Source: JAPLDB01 sp038230515 (GTDB lineage Bacteria; Bacteroidota; Bacteroidia; AKYH767-A; 2013-40CM-41-45). Taken from it: DNA of 64,000 bases. The notes under the pieces were generated by a model, which saw only the letters and a program-made list of their open reading frames with translations, did not search any database and was not told the DNA's origin. Numbering within the stretch: position 1 is the stretch's first letter; each line of letters opens with the position of its first letter. A program made the translations under genes and the position numbers. The stretch spans positions 1-64,000 of the forward strand of contig JBBRND010000014.1 in assembly GCA_038230515.1 (NCBI GenBank), in the 5' to 3' direction. Below are positions 27,118 to 36,761 of the stretch, piece by piece.

Positions 27118-28275
27118 ATGCAGATTGTCGAGGTAAAGACAGAACAGCACAAAAAAGATTTTCTTTCTCTTCCGTTAAAGTTTTACAAAGATGATCCAAA
27201 CTGGATTCGTCCGCTTAACAAAGACATTGAATCAGTTTTTGATCCCGAACAAAATAAATTATTCCGAAACGGAGAGTGTGTGCGCTTTATTTTGCAGGAC
27301 GAATTGGGAACTACCATCGGCCGTATTGCTGCTTTTATTAATGAAAAACTTTCTAAAAAAGAAAAACAGCCTACAGGCGGTGTAGGTTTTTTTGAATGTA
27401 TCAATGAGCAATTAGCGTCAAATTTACTGTTCGATCATTGCAAAGAATGGTTGAGCAAAAGAGGAATGGAAGCCATGGATGGTCCAATAAATTTCGGTGA
27501 GCGCGACAGTTGGTGGGGATTGATTGTGCAGGGCTTCACACCTACCCCATACAAGATGAATTACAATCCTCCGTATTATCAAACTTTATTTGAGAACTAT
27601 GGATTTCAAACCTACTTTGAGCAATGGTGCTATTCATTGATCGTGCAGAACCGTCTGGATAAAAAATTTTATGACAGACATTCGGAAGTGTTGAAGAATT
27701 CTGATTATCGGGCTGAACATTTCAGGAAAAAGAATCTTGAGAAATATGCGGAGGATTTTAGAATCGTTTACAACAAGGCATGGGTAAAGCATGGAGGTGG
27801 AAAAGAATTGGACAGTAAGCAGGTGCAATCGTTTTTTCAAAAAATGAAACCTGTGATTGACGAAAAAATTATCTGGTATGTTTATTACAAAGATGAACCA
27901 GTTGCAATGTGGATTAACTTGCCCGATATTAATCAGCTGTTTAGAAGGTTCAATGGCAAATTTGGATGGTCTGAAAAGCTGCGTTTTGTATGGATGCTTC
28001 GTAGAAGATTTGCAACAAAATTTATCGGACTCGTTTTTGGTGTAGTACCCGAACATCAGGGAAAAGGAGTTGATAGTTTTATAATCATTGAAGGCGCTAA
28101 CGTTATTCAAACCGAAAAACTTTACAACGATTACGAAATGCAATGGATCGGTGATTTCAATCCGAAGATGATCGCGATCGTAGAAAACCTAGGTACTATT
28201 AAAAGTCGCGTACTGAAAACGTACCGGTATCTTTTTGACAGCATGAAAGAATTTAATAGACACCCTTTTTTGTAA
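27118..28275 (+). CDS. GNAT-like hypothetical acyltransferase
   Basis: A 385-residue protein starting MQIVEVKTEQHKKDFLSLPL. The N-terminal half matches a Bacteroidota family of unknown function ('KFYKDDPNWIRPLNKDIESV', 'NKLFRNGECVRFIL', 'GRIAAFINEK'). The C-terminal part has a GNAT-like acetyl-CoA segment (GVVPEHQGKGVDSFIIIEGA) and ends 'MQWIGDFNPKMIAIVENLGT'. The substrate is unknown. The start at 27118 fits the promoter at 27092. It is followed by tRNA-Lys. Confidence 0.75.
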   Translation: MQIVEVKTEQHKKDFLSLPLKFYKDDPNWIRPLNKDIESVFDPEQNKLFRNGECVRFILQDELGTTIGRIAAFINEKLSKKEKQPTGGVGFFECINEQLASNLLFDHCKEWLSKRGMEAMDGPINFGERDSWWGLIVQGFTPTPYKMNYNPPYYQTLFENYGFQTYFEQWCYSLIVQNRLDKKFYDRHSEVLKNSDYRAEHFRKKNLEKYAEDFRIVYNKAWVKHGGGKELDSKQVQSFFQKMKPVIDEKIIWYVYYKDEPVAMWINLPDINQLFRRFNGKFGWSEKLRFVWMLRRRFATKFIGLVFGVVPEHQGKGVDSFIIIEGANVIQTEKLYNDYEMQWIGDFNPKMIAIVENLGTIKSRVLKTYRYLFDSMKEFNRHPFL

Positions 28276-28388
28276 GAAACGGAAGTAGCATGATGGAAGC
28301 GAGTAGTTGCAAGCCCTAAAACATTTTTGCACATTGATTTGAGGATTGAAATAGATTTTTACTTTTGCAGCCCTTTTAATAAAAGAAT

Positions 28389-28464
28389 GATTCCGTAGCT
28401 CAGCTGGTAGAGCATTACACTTTTAATGTAGGGGTCCTGGGTTCGAATCCCAGCGGGATCACCA
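28389..28464 (+). tRNA. tRNA-Lys (anticodon UUU)
   Basis: The cloverleaf is complete: acceptor GATTCCG/CGGGATC (one G-U pair), D-arm GCTC-AGCTGGTA-GAGC, anticodon stem TTACA/TGTAG with loop CTTTTAA giving anticodon TTT, T-arm TCCTGG-GTTCGAAT-CCCAGC. Discriminator A and an encoded CCA end follow at 28461-28464. A hairpin follows at 28472. Confidence 0.97.
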
Positions 28465-28471
28465 AACTGTT

Positions 28472-28512
28472 AAGAAACCCTTTGCAAGTGAATAGCTTAC
28501 GAAGGGTTTCTT
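28472..28512 (+). terminator. Hairpin after tRNA-Lys, probable terminator
   Basis: AAGAAACCCTT (28472-28482) and AAGGGTTTCTT (28502-28512) are perfect 11-bp inverted arms around a 19-base loop, directly after the tRNA. The T-run after the stem is short, so termination may be partial. Confidence 0.6.
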
Positions 28513-28627
28513 GTTTCAGGGACAACATAAGGGAAACATTCTGAAAATATCAATATGCAATTTTGGACTAATCACAAATGTTCTACTTTTATCGTACTAA
28601 AATGTATCAACCTCTAAGAAAAGTAAA

Positions 28628-30316
28628 ATGCAAACGGATTACGATGTTGTTATTCTTGGTGGCGGGCTTGCAGGGCTTGCACTGTCTATTCAACTAAAGC
28701 GCGCTGATGCAGGAATAAAAATTCTTGTACTTGAAAGACGCGGAAGCGAAGCAACAACTGCAGCACACAAAGTGGGTGAATCAACCGTTGAGTTAGGAAG
28801 TCACTACCTGCGCGAAGTACTAGGGCTTAAAGAATATCTTGAAGAACACGAGTTACCCAAGCATGGTCTCCGTTTTTTCTTTCCTTCCTCCGATAAAGAT
28901 GATATTCCAACACGCGTTGAATTAGGACCGCGTGAACGCTTACCTCAGCCAAGCCATCAACTGGACAGAGGCACGCTAGAAAATTATATGTCGAGAAAAA
29001 CGCAAGAACTCGGAACAGAATATATTCTCGGAGCTACTGTAAAAGATGTTGCTCTCTTCCCCAACATGCACATTGTAACTTATCTTAAAAATGGAAACGA
29101 ACTGAAAGTTCAATGCAAATGGGTGGCAGATGCAACCGGTCGCGGCAGTTTTATGAAACGCAAACTGCAATTTCAAAAACCAATGGAGCATCATGTAAAT
29201 GCAGTGTGGTGGCGGTTGAAAGGCGTAATTGACATTGACGATTGGAGCGACAATAAAGAATGGCGCTCTTATCTCAAACCCGGATTACGTTTACTCAGCA
29301 CTGTTCACTTTATGGATAAAGGATATTGGCTGTGGGTTATTCCACTTGGATCAAAAAATACCAGCATCGGAATTGTTGCCGATCCCGCAGTTCATCCATT
29401 TGATACCTACAATAAATACGACAAAGCAATGGAGTGGCTAAAAATAAATGAGCCACGCGGATACAAAATGCTTTCTGCCGAAACAGAAAACCTCATGGAC
29501 TTCAAAATACTGAAACACTATGCACACCATACCGGGCGGGTTTATTCTGCGGAAGAACGCTGGGGTGTTACTGGAGAAGCTGGTGCATTTCTCGATCCAC
29601 TCTATTCTCCGGGCACTGATTTTATTGCTATGAATAATTCATGGCTCTCCGATCTTATCCTGCGCAACCTTCATGGAGAAAATGTAATTGGTCGTGCAGG
29701 AGTGTACGAACAATCGCATCTTGCATTGGTTGATAACTGGATTCCCGTTTATCAAAATAAATACTTGCTGATGGGGAATGCACAAATCATGGTAATGAAA
29801 ATTTTCTGGGACTGGGCAACCTACTGGTCTGTGCCCACATTAATTTTTACAAATAAAGGATTTACAAACCTGAAAATTTTGAAAGAACTTTTTTCATCAG
29901 CAACAGGACTGGGAAGAAAATTCGGAGCACTCAACAAACAGATGCAGGATTTATTCCTTGAATGGCTTCCACTTCAAACAGAAATGTTTTCCAACCGATA
30001 CATTGACCCGTATGATCTTCAATACATGCGCAACTTTCAACTCGGCATTGATAAACAATATGAACCCGATGCACTCATAGAAAAGATTGCTGCCAACATG
30101 AAAATACTTGAACAGGTTGCTTCCGCTATGTTCCGCCTCATAAGCGCGCAGGTCAACGGCACACCGCCAAACATGAAAGTTGATCCTTACAAAGTAAGTT
30201 TGAAAATTGATCATTCAACACCGATCCAAACAGAGCAGGACGAAAATATTGATGCCTCAGTTTTGAAAGATGTTGACCTCATGTGGTTTTATTCTAAAAG
30301 AAAATTTGCAGAATGA
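28628..30316 (+). CDS. Flavin-dependent halogenase-like FAD oxidoreductase
   Basis: A 562-residue protein with the FAD-binding motif VILGGGLAG (GxGxxG at 11-16), a VGESTVELGS motif, 'WVADATGRGS' and, at about 234-239, WLWVIP. That is the WxWxIP signature of flavin-dependent halogenases and is absent from ordinary monooxygenases. 'GEAGAFLDPLYSPGTDF' matches the second conserved FAD segment. The length fits the family (about 500-560). The substrate is unknown, and a halogenase fold with another oxidation chemistry is possible. The gene overlaps the DUF1702 gene by four bases (ATGA), so the two are translationally coupled. No reductase, PKS or NRPS gene is nearby. Confidence 0.82.
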   Translation: MQTDYDVVILGGGLAGLALSIQLKRADAGIKILVLERRGSEATTAAHKVGESTVELGSHYLREVLGLKEYLEEHELPKHGLRFFFPSSDKDDIPTRVELGPRERLPQPSHQLDRGTLENYMSRKTQELGTEYILGATVKDVALFPNMHIVTYLKNGNELKVQCKWVADATGRGSFMKRKLQFQKPMEHHVNAVWWRLKGVIDIDDWSDNKEWRSYLKPGLRLLSTVHFMDKGYWLWVIPLGSKNTSIGIVADPAVHPFDTYNKYDKAMEWLKINEPRGYKMLSAETENLMDFKILKHYAHHTGRVYSAEERWGVTGEAGAFLDPLYSPGTDFIAMNNSWLSDLILRNLHGENVIGRAGVYEQSHLALVDNWIPVYQNKYLLMGNAQIMVMKIFWDWATYWSVPTLIFTNKGFTNLKILKELFSSATGLGRKFGALNKQMQDLFLEWLPLQTEMFSNRYIDPYDLQYMRNFQLGIDKQYEPDALIEKIAANMKILEQVASAMFRLISAQVNGTPPNMKVDPYKVSLKIDHSTPIQTEQDENIDASVLKDVDLMWFYSKRKFAE

Positions 30317-31182
30317 GTACACACAATGAAGTGGAATGGAGAATGGAAAAGATCATGAAGATCTTTATCCATGCCCAACGCATGGCGTTAACCGAAGATG
30401 TGTTGAAAATGCTCATCAGCAAATTAGATCAAGCAGAAAATGAATTTCGCTCTGTTGCTTTTGAAGCCGCCTCTATGACCATTGCGATAAAAGATTTTTC
30501 AAACGGCAGTTCCTTAGACCATTGGCGCACATTTTCAGAAATGTCCAGCTCCAAACATTCAATTCAGGTACATTCAGGGTTGGGATGGGCAATTTCTAAG
30601 CAACAACTTCAGGCACTGCCGATGCTTGAAACCATTGATCCGGTTATGCGCTTCCGCGTTATTGACGGCTGCGGCTACTTTGATGGAATTTTCAGACAAG
30701 CTTCCACCATCAATGAAAAAAAAATACCTAAAGAATCTGAAAACAAATTTCTGATGGGTTACCTTCAAGGCGTGGGAAGAAGCTTGTGGTACAGTTGCAA
30801 AGGACAACATGAAAAAATCCCTTCCATGATTTCTGAATTTCCCACATCCTGTCATGCCGATTTGTGGAGAGGTGCAGGCATTGCATGTGCATATGTTGGC
30901 GGATGCAAAAAATCCATACTGAAAGAACTTTTTTTATCCAGTGCCAATTACCAATCACAACTATCGGTTGCAGCAGCATTGGTTGCGCAGGCGCGCTTTC
31001 AGGCAGATAGTCTGACGAAGGATGTTGAATCTGTTTGCAACGTATGGTGTAATCTTTCAGTAGAGGATGTACTCTCTATTACTAAGAAAGCAGAACAGAA
31101 AAAATCAAATGACGAGGACTCGTATAAAATTTATCTTGCCGCAATCGAAGATGAAATCCAAGTGATTACAAAACCAAATTGA
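30313..31182 (+). CDS. DUF1702 family protein
   Basis: A 289-residue protein starting MSTHNEVEWRMEKIMK. It has the DUF1702 pattern: FRSVAFEAASMTIAIKDF, HSIQVHSGLGWAISKQQLQ, VIDGCGYFDGIF, LMGYLQGVGRSLWYSC, CHADLWRGAGIACAYVGGC and the Ala-rich 'LSVAAALVAQARFQA'. DUF1702 proteins are known from polyketide and enediyne gene clusters, but their function is undescribed. The start overlaps the stop of the halogenase-like gene (ATGA). There is no signal peptide or membrane helix. Confidence 0.85.
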   Translation: MSTHNEVEWRMEKIMKIFIHAQRMALTEDVLKMLISKLDQAENEFRSVAFEAASMTIAIKDFSNGSSLDHWRTFSEMSSSKHSIQVHSGLGWAISKQQLQALPMLETIDPVMRFRVIDGCGYFDGIFRQASTINEKKIPKESENKFLMGYLQGVGRSLWYSCKGQHEKIPSMISEFPTSCHADLWRGAGIACAYVGGCKKSILKELFLSSANYQSQLSVAAALVAQARFQADSLTKDVESVCNVWCNLSVEDVLSITKKAEQKKSNDEDSYKIYLAAIEDEIQVITKPN

Positions 31183-31230
31183 CGAATTTGTTTTCGCAAT
31201 TTGAATATTCAATCGGGTAACAAAACAACT

Positions 31231-32406
31231 TCACTTCTTTTCCAACTCTGCCTTCACCTCATTGTATTTGTCCATCTGGTTTGTGCGGGCGTAGAGTTGC
31301 TTCAGCAAATTCAAAGTAGTTTGATAAAGTGATTTATCTTCATCTGTCTTTTTCGGGTTCACCTCTCTTGCTTTTTCAAGATAAGGTTGAGCATCTTTCA
31401 GTTTCTGATCTACCTTCTCTTTCGCTTTGGCAAATTCATCATTGTTCTTAATGTTGTTTATGGCAACGGCCATGTCAGCGGCCTGCCCGAACAATAAGTT
31501 GCCGATGTTGTATGCCGCTTCCAGGTAATTCTCTTTCAACTCAAGTGCTTTTTGATAATCAGGAATTGCTTTGTCAGGTTCATTCCTCTTTTCATAAAGC
31601 GTTCCACGAATGAGGTACAAGCTTTCATTATCCGGAGTGGCTTCCAACGCTTTCGAAATTTTATCAACCAGTACAATTGTTTTTCCTTCGGCTACGTAGA
31701 TTGCAATTTCCTGGTTGATCAATCCCTGGTATTCTTCAAAAGCAGTTCGTCCCATCTCTACATAATTCAATGCTTTTGCCGTGTCTTTTTCCTGTAGCAT
31801 CATTGTACTCATGCTTAAATAAATAGTAGGGTCATTAAACTTTAAATCAATCAATTTCTGCAAATAGATTTTTGCATTCACAAAATCTTTGAGGCGGAAT
31901 GAGCAGAGGTAAAGATTTTTGGTAACAATGTCGTAGGTGATATTATTCCGCTTCATGTTGTTATCCTTATCATACGGAAAAACTTCCTGAACTTCTTTAT
32001 AATATTTCATCGCGTTTTCAATATCGCCACTCTGATAATGTTCTACTGCGCGGTTGTACAAACTGTATCCGGCTATCCAAGTAAAGATGTCAGTAGAATC
32101 CTTGAAGTTTTCTTTTTTATCCGTATGAATGCAATTGATAAAACTTACGGTTGAAATATAAGCTGCGTCAGGATTTGTTTTTGATAGCTCTTTATCATCA
32201 TTCACCGCCTGATATACTTTGCCTCTGTAATACCACATCTTAGGATCGTTGGAGGTGGATTCATTCGCTGCTGCTTCGTCAATAAATTGTTTTGCTTTTG
32301 CTACTTCTTTCAACCGCAACATATCGCCTGCACTTTGCACGTTTGCTTTTTGAGCAACGCTGGTTGCGGTGACTAAGAAGAAGCCAAGAAGAATTTTATT
32401 TCTCAT
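31231..32406 (-). CDS. Secreted tetratricopeptide-repeat protein
   Basis: A 391-residue protein with a signal peptide (MRNKILLGFFLVTATSVAQK). From about 120 to 310 it has TPR helix pairs ('NRAVEHYQSGDIENAMKYYK', 'LYLIRGTLYEKRNEPDKAIP', 'LKENYLEAAYNIGNLLFGQA'), and the last part is a charged helix around 'KPKKTDEDKSLYQTTL'-type sequence. It is probably a periplasmic scaffold. The ATG at 32406 is used (a TTG lies one codon upstream). It converges on the DUF1702 gene. Confidence 0.85.
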   Translation of the reverse strand: MRNKILLGFFLVTATSVAQKANVQSAGDMLRLKEVAKAKQFIDEAAANESTSNDPKMWYYRGKVYQAVNDDKELSKTNPDAAYISTVSFINCIHTDKKENFKDSTDIFTWIAGYSLYNRAVEHYQSGDIENAMKYYKEVQEVFPYDKDNNMKRNNITYDIVTKNLYLCSFRLKDFVNAKIYLQKLIDLKFNDPTIYLSMSTMMLQEKDTAKALNYVEMGRTAFEEYQGLINQEIAIYVAEGKTIVLVDKISKALEATPDNESLYLIRGTLYEKRNEPDKAIPDYQKALELKENYLEAAYNIGNLLFGQAADMAVAINNIKNNDEFAKAKEKVDQKLKDAQPYLEKAREVNPKKTDEDKSLYQTTLNLLKQLYARTNQMDKYNEVKAELEKK

Positions 32407-32467
32407 CAATTTTATTTTTGTTAGTTAATAATGCAGCCACCTGTCAGGGATCCCTGTCAGACTGGTG

Positions 32468-35341
32468 CTAGTCAAGTTCTACATCAGTTACCTTGCCAAG
32501 TCCTAACTTTTCCAGCTTTCCCTTGAGGGCGTACTTATTCCCGACCACAAGAATTATCATCTTATCAGGATTAATGTATTTTTTTACCAAGCCGTTCAAT
32601 TCTTCTTTGGTGATGTCTTTAAGAATTTTTTCCTGAACTTCTGAGTAATCCTTCGGCAGGTCATAATCTACAATGCGTGAGAGGAAACCTGCTTTCTGAT
32701 TAGGCGTCTCGTAACGGAGGGCTTCTCCATTTAGCCGCGATTGTTTTGCAAACGCTACTTCTTCGTCTGTAATTCCGTTTACTTTAAACTCTTTTACAAT
32801 TTTCATTATTTCTGCAATGGCAGTATCGGTGCCGGTTCTTCTAACGCTTGTGTTTATATCATACATGCCGGGGTATTTAGATCCTCTGAAGAATGAATTG
32901 ATTCCGTAGGTAAGTCCTTTGTCTTCTCTGAGATCGAGATTGAGGCGGCTGTTGAAGTTGCCTCCCAGCGGATGATTCATCACGTTTGATTTGAAGTATT
33001 CCCCATTGTAATCGTAAGGCATGGAAGGATATCCGAAATCAATAACAGAAGTTTTTGCAAAGTCAATGTGTGCAATATAAATCTGAGTGGTGGTGGGTTG
33101 CGTAACAACGGGAGGGGGAGGAAGCACCACATTCTTTGTTTGCCACTTGTTGAGGAAATCGAGCTTCGGCAAAATTTCGCTTTCTGAAATGTCGCCCACA
33201 ACCACCACATCACTAATGGAGGGTGCATAATTCTGGGCATAATAATTTTTAATATCATCAACGGAAAGCTTCTTGACATTTTTTAAACTAACGTATGAAC
33301 CCAGAAGATTATCACCATACACAAGATTTCTGAAAAGTTTCTCTGAAACAATATTTGCATCGTTCTTCTCTTGATATAGACCGGCTACCATTTGTTTCTT
33401 TACACGCTTGAAGTCAGCAGGATCGAATTTGGGATGAAATAATTTTTCTTCAAGTAGCTTTAATGTTCCGTCTATATTTTTGGAGAGTGTTCTTATACTA
33501 ATGGTGGTTGCTTCATTATTGGCGTTAAACGAAATATCGCTGCCGAGTTTGTCTAGTTCTGCGCTGATTTGTTCGGAGGTATATGCCTGAGTTGATTCAT
33601 CCATCAGCGCTGCGGTTAGTTCTGCAACGCCAACTTTTTTTACATCTCCTGAAAGAAGGTCGCCTCCTTTGATGGAGATGTAAATTACTATTTCGGGCAG
33701 TTCAGATGTTTTAGTGCCGATAATTTTTAGACCGTTAGCAAGTATTTTTGTGTAGTACTCCGGAATGACGGGAACTTTTGGCGTGCCTTGTTCTGGTTTC
33801 TTAGTGCGGTCGAAACTATCAACTGCTTTTACATAGCGGAGCGATGCGGTTAAAGGATCGTCTGTAGCTTTGAGGGTTGAGTAAGGGTTGTAACTTTTAG
33901 TGGAGTCTTTATCATCGGGTTTGCGGGGCACTACGTTTACGATGGCCGCAAATTTTCCTTTTACATATTTATTGAAAACGCGGAGGATGTCCTCTTTAGT
34001 TACTTTACTGTAGCGGTCAATATCATCTGAAATGTTGAAGCCCTTGGGTGCAAAGATGCTCCACTCCGAAAGGGAGATTCCTTTGCCAAGTACGCTTTCT
34101 GCTCCTGTCTGGCTGCCGCCTATTATTTCTGCCACTTTGCGGGAGCGTTCGCGGTTGAGGGCATCATCAGTTATTCCTGATTTTTCAAATTCATCAATGG
34201 TGGAGCGGATGTCTTTTTCGGTTTGATTAAATTGTGCCATCAGATCAATTTCGGGATCGGGATAAGCAAATACTCCGATTTGAAATTCACCGGAAAGTTC
34301 GTACGAACCGTGATTAAGGTATGTAGTGAATGCTTTTTCATTTTTTACAAAATTTTTGTAGAAGATGGAATTGTTTCCGCGGCCCATCATGTTGCTGAGT
34401 AGGTCCAGTGCTGGTTCATCGCGGTGATAGAGCGGCACTGTTGGAAAAGTGAGGAGTGTTAGTGGTGCATAAATGTTATCCACATAGCTTGCGTATTTAT
34501 CAGAAGCAAGAATCGGCACATTTGGTTTTGGTTTTTTTACTTCCGGGCATTGCGGAATGGTGCCGAAATATTTTTCGATGAGAGCGAGCACTTCCTGTGG
34601 TTTTATATCTCCGGCAACAGCAAGAGTTGCATTGTTGGGTCCGTACCAACGGAGGAAAAAGTTTTTGAGATCATCGAGTGTGGCGCGGTCCAGGTCATCA
34701 GTGAAACCGATAACGGGCCAGGAGTATGGATGCCCTGCCGGATACAGCGCTCCGCTTTTTACTTCTCCAAAGGCGAGTGCATAAGGTTGGTTTTCGTAGT
34801 TCTGACTCTTTTCATTTTTTACAGTAGCTCGCTGTACTTCAAATTTTTTCTGTGTTACTGAGTCGAGCAGAAAGCCCATGCGGTCGCTTTCGAGCCAGAG
34901 TGAAAGCTCGATGCTGTTGCTCGGTACTACTTCATAATATACGGTTTTGTCTTCCTGCGTAAAGCCGTTCATGTTTCCGCCTGCGCCTGATATTAGCTTG
35001 AAGTGTTCTTCATCTTTTACATGTTCGGATCCCTGAAACATCATGTGCTCATAAAAATGTGCGAAGCCGGAGCGTCCTATCGTTTCGCGCGCGGAGCCAA
35101 CATGGTATTGCACGGATATGCTTGCCATGGGGTCGCTGTGGTCTTCTACCAGTATAACGGTCATTCCGTTTTTTAATTTCCACTTTTCGTAGGGTATTAC
35201 TACGGTGTCTTTTTTGGGGAGCACTTTTTCAATCATGATGGAACCGCCAGGGCTGGTTGCCAGTGGTGCCAGTTGTGCAAATGAACTGATGGAGATGGCG
35301 CAAGCAAATAGCAATGCGCAGAGCGTGTAATTTTTTTTCAT
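32468..35341 (-). CDS. M16 (insulinase-like) zinc metallopeptidase, two-domain
   Basis: A 957-residue protein with a signal peptide (MKKNYTLCALLFACAISISS, cleavage after SFA). The N-terminal M16 domain contains the inverted zinc motif HFYEH at 95-99. A second M16 half starts near residue 530 ('KILANGLKIIGTKTSELPEI') and ends with the typical 'GNFNSRLNLDLREDKGLTYG'. Both halves together form the closed chamber of periplasmic M16 proteases. It is predicted to degrade or process peptides in the periplasm. It lies downstream of the gene at 31231 in the opposite order, with 61 bases between them. Confidence 0.92.
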   Translation of the reverse strand: MKKNYTLCALLFACAISISSFAQLAPLATSPGGSIMIEKVLPKKDTVVIPYEKWKLKNGMTVILVEDHSDPMASISVQYHVGSARETIGRSGFAHFYEHMMFQGSEHVKDEEHFKLISGAGGNMNGFTQEDKTVYYEVVPSNSIELSLWLESDRMGFLLDSVTQKKFEVQRATVKNEKSQNYENQPYALAFGEVKSGALYPAGHPYSWPVIGFTDDLDRATLDDLKNFFLRWYGPNNATLAVAGDIKPQEVLALIEKYFGTIPQCPEVKKPKPNVPILASDKYASYVDNIYAPLTLLTFPTVPLYHRDEPALDLLSNMMGRGNNSIFYKNFVKNEKAFTTYLNHGSYELSGEFQIGVFAYPDPEIDLMAQFNQTEKDIRSTIDEFEKSGITDDALNRERSRKVAEIIGGSQTGAESVLGKGISLSEWSIFAPKGFNISDDIDRYSKVTKEDILRVFNKYVKGKFAAIVNVVPRKPDDKDSTKSYNPYSTLKATDDPLTASLRYVKAVDSFDRTKKPEQGTPKVPVIPEYYTKILANGLKIIGTKTSELPEIVIYISIKGGDLLSGDVKKVGVAELTAALMDESTQAYTSEQISAELDKLGSDISFNANNEATTISIRTLSKNIDGTLKLLEEKLFHPKFDPADFKRVKKQMVAGLYQEKNDANIVSEKLFRNLVYGDNLLGSYVSLKNVKKLSVDDIKNYYAQNYAPSISDVVVVGDISESEILPKLDFLNKWQTKNVVLPPPPVVTQPTTTQIYIAHIDFAKTSVIDFGYPSMPYDYNGEYFKSNVMNHPLGGNFNSRLNLDLREDKGLTYGINSFFRGSKYPGMYDINTSVRRTGTDTAIAEIMKIVKEFKVNGITDEEVAFAKQSRLNGEALRYETPNQKAGFLSRIVDYDLPKDYSEVQEKILKDITKEELNGLVKKYINPDKMIILVVGNKYALKGKLEKLGLGKVTDVELD

Positions 35342-35565
35342 TGGAGTTTAGGTAAGGTTGAGTTTGGTGCGGATTAAAAATTCGCGAAGCAAACCTAAAA
35401 TATTTTTTTTGAAAAAAATAAAATATTAACGAAGTGGTAACAGTTTGGGTAATGGTGGTGATTGGGTGATTGTTGTTGGCGCGTGAAGGCAAGCTGCGCT
35501 AACCTTGCCGCAGAATGCTTAAAAAAAATTTCAGCAGAAGTGCTTTTTGTATTCTTTTTTGTTTT

Positions 35566-35573
35566 TACATTTG
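35566..35573 (+). promoter_or_regulatory. TAnnTTTG -7 element for the gene at 35604
   Basis: TACATTTG is an exact match to the -7 consensus, with TTTTTG (35545-35550) about 16 bases upstream as a possible -33 element. It supports the ATG at 35604 rather than the earlier in-frame start at 35547, which lies upstream of this box. Confidence 0.65.
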
Positions 35574-35603
35574 GCACATCAAATTCTAATCTTAACTCAA
35601 CTT

Positions 35604-36554
35604 ATGGACTCAAGCTCTGAAGACCGCATTGGCACACCGATAAAGGTGAATCAATTTTTAAAAGACGAAGGAGGAAGTTTTACGATCAATCCTGATATAG
35701 AAATTACGCGGGCATTGATGGAAACGGAGATTGAAAACTTTTTTCAGGAGGATAGTACTGCTACGCGCCCGCTGGGTGGATATACTGAGGTGAAAGGTGG
35801 TGAGCGCAGCGATCTGGAAAAAAATATTTTGAAGGTGCGCGCTGCATGCGTGGGCTACTTCACTAAAAATCCGGATGCGTCAAAAATGATGATTGTAAAA
35901 AGAACGGACACCGAAATATTTGAGACGCGCGACAAAGAATTATATACGGTGGCAGACCAGATACATGATGTTGCCGATCCGATAAAAACGCTGCTTGGGC
36001 CTTACCTTGTTGCTGCTGCTGATGTGGATGCGATACCCACTAATATGACTGCTTATATGAAGGTGCTGGAGCTGCCGCGCACTGAGGAGGGCAGAAGCAT
36101 GGCTGCGGGCAATGAGCGCGACCGCATAATTGGCATTTTGTTTAATGAGAAACTGGCTTCTCTGGATAACTATATGGTGCCCTGGAAATATGAAAACCTT
36201 GCGCTTTACGAGCGCTATCAAACCGCGCGCGCTATAGATAGCAGTGGTGGCTTATCCGATTCTACGGGATACGATAATCATAATTATGAACTGGCTCCGG
36301 GTGCATCAAAATCTTTTCATGCTGCAGTGGCGGGTTCGCAGCAGCTTTACTTCCGGCAGATTGGCGGCACCGTGGGCGCACTTGTCTGCACCGCGGCATT
36401 GGTTACTGATAGTTGCACAGCGGGTTTTACGCTGGTGGCTGGCGAAACGGTGAAGAAAACGTTTACTGAACTGGGGCTGGCTGCGGGTAGCTTTATCAAT
36501 TTTACAAACCCGGGTTCGCAAACTATTACTATAAGAGCGGGGTTGAAGACCTGA
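35604..36554 (+). CDS. Unrecognised 316-aa protein with visibly GC-richer codons
   Basis: Starts MDSSSEDRIGTPIKVNQFLK. The first 210 residues are helical, with acidic/basic runs such as DLEKNILKVRAACVGYF and 'RMMIVKRT'-like segments. Residues about 240-316 are a beta-rich tail (FRQIGGTVGALVCTAALVTD, GFTLVAGETVKKT, 'NPGSQTITIRAG'). No signal peptide, membrane helix or known motif was recognised. Codon use is GC-richer than in the genes on either side (many gcg, ctg and cgc codons). It has its own promoter (35566) and a strong terminator (36578) and so looks like a self-contained single gene. Confidence 0.65.
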   Translation: MDSSSEDRIGTPIKVNQFLKDEGGSFTINPDIEITRALMETEIENFFQEDSTATRPLGGYTEVKGGERSDLEKNILKVRAACVGYFTKNPDASKMMIVKRTDTEIFETRDKELYTVADQIHDVADPIKTLLGPYLVAAADVDAIPTNMTAYMKVLELPRTEEGRSMAAGNERDRIIGILFNEKLASLDNYMVPWKYENLALYERYQTARAIDSSGGLSDSTGYDNHNYELAPGASKSFHAAVAGSQQLYFRQIGGTVGALVCTAALVTDSCTAGFTLVAGETVKKTFTELGLAAGSFINFTNPGSQTITIRAGLKT

Positions 36555-36577
36555 AGATTTTTGTGTTTATAAGTATG

Positions 36578-36614
36578 GCGGTATGAAATGAGGGTTTCGT
36601 GCCGCTTTTTTTTT
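36578..36614 (+). terminator. Strong rho-independent terminator
   Basis: GCGGTATGAAA pairs with TTTCGTGCCGC (two G-U pairs) around a 6-base loop and is followed by nine T. It lies 24 bases after the stop of the gene at 36554. Confidence 0.9.
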
Positions 36615-36761
36615 GCTTCAATCAGCCATTGCCCACCCTATTTCCCCGAAGGGGGCAGCTACACCAATCAGTTGAGCACGGATGCTCTTTAGGGTTGAGT
36701 TGAGTGATGGGCTTAAGTGGTTTGTACCAATTTTTTTTTTCGTTTGATAAAAAATAGAGTT

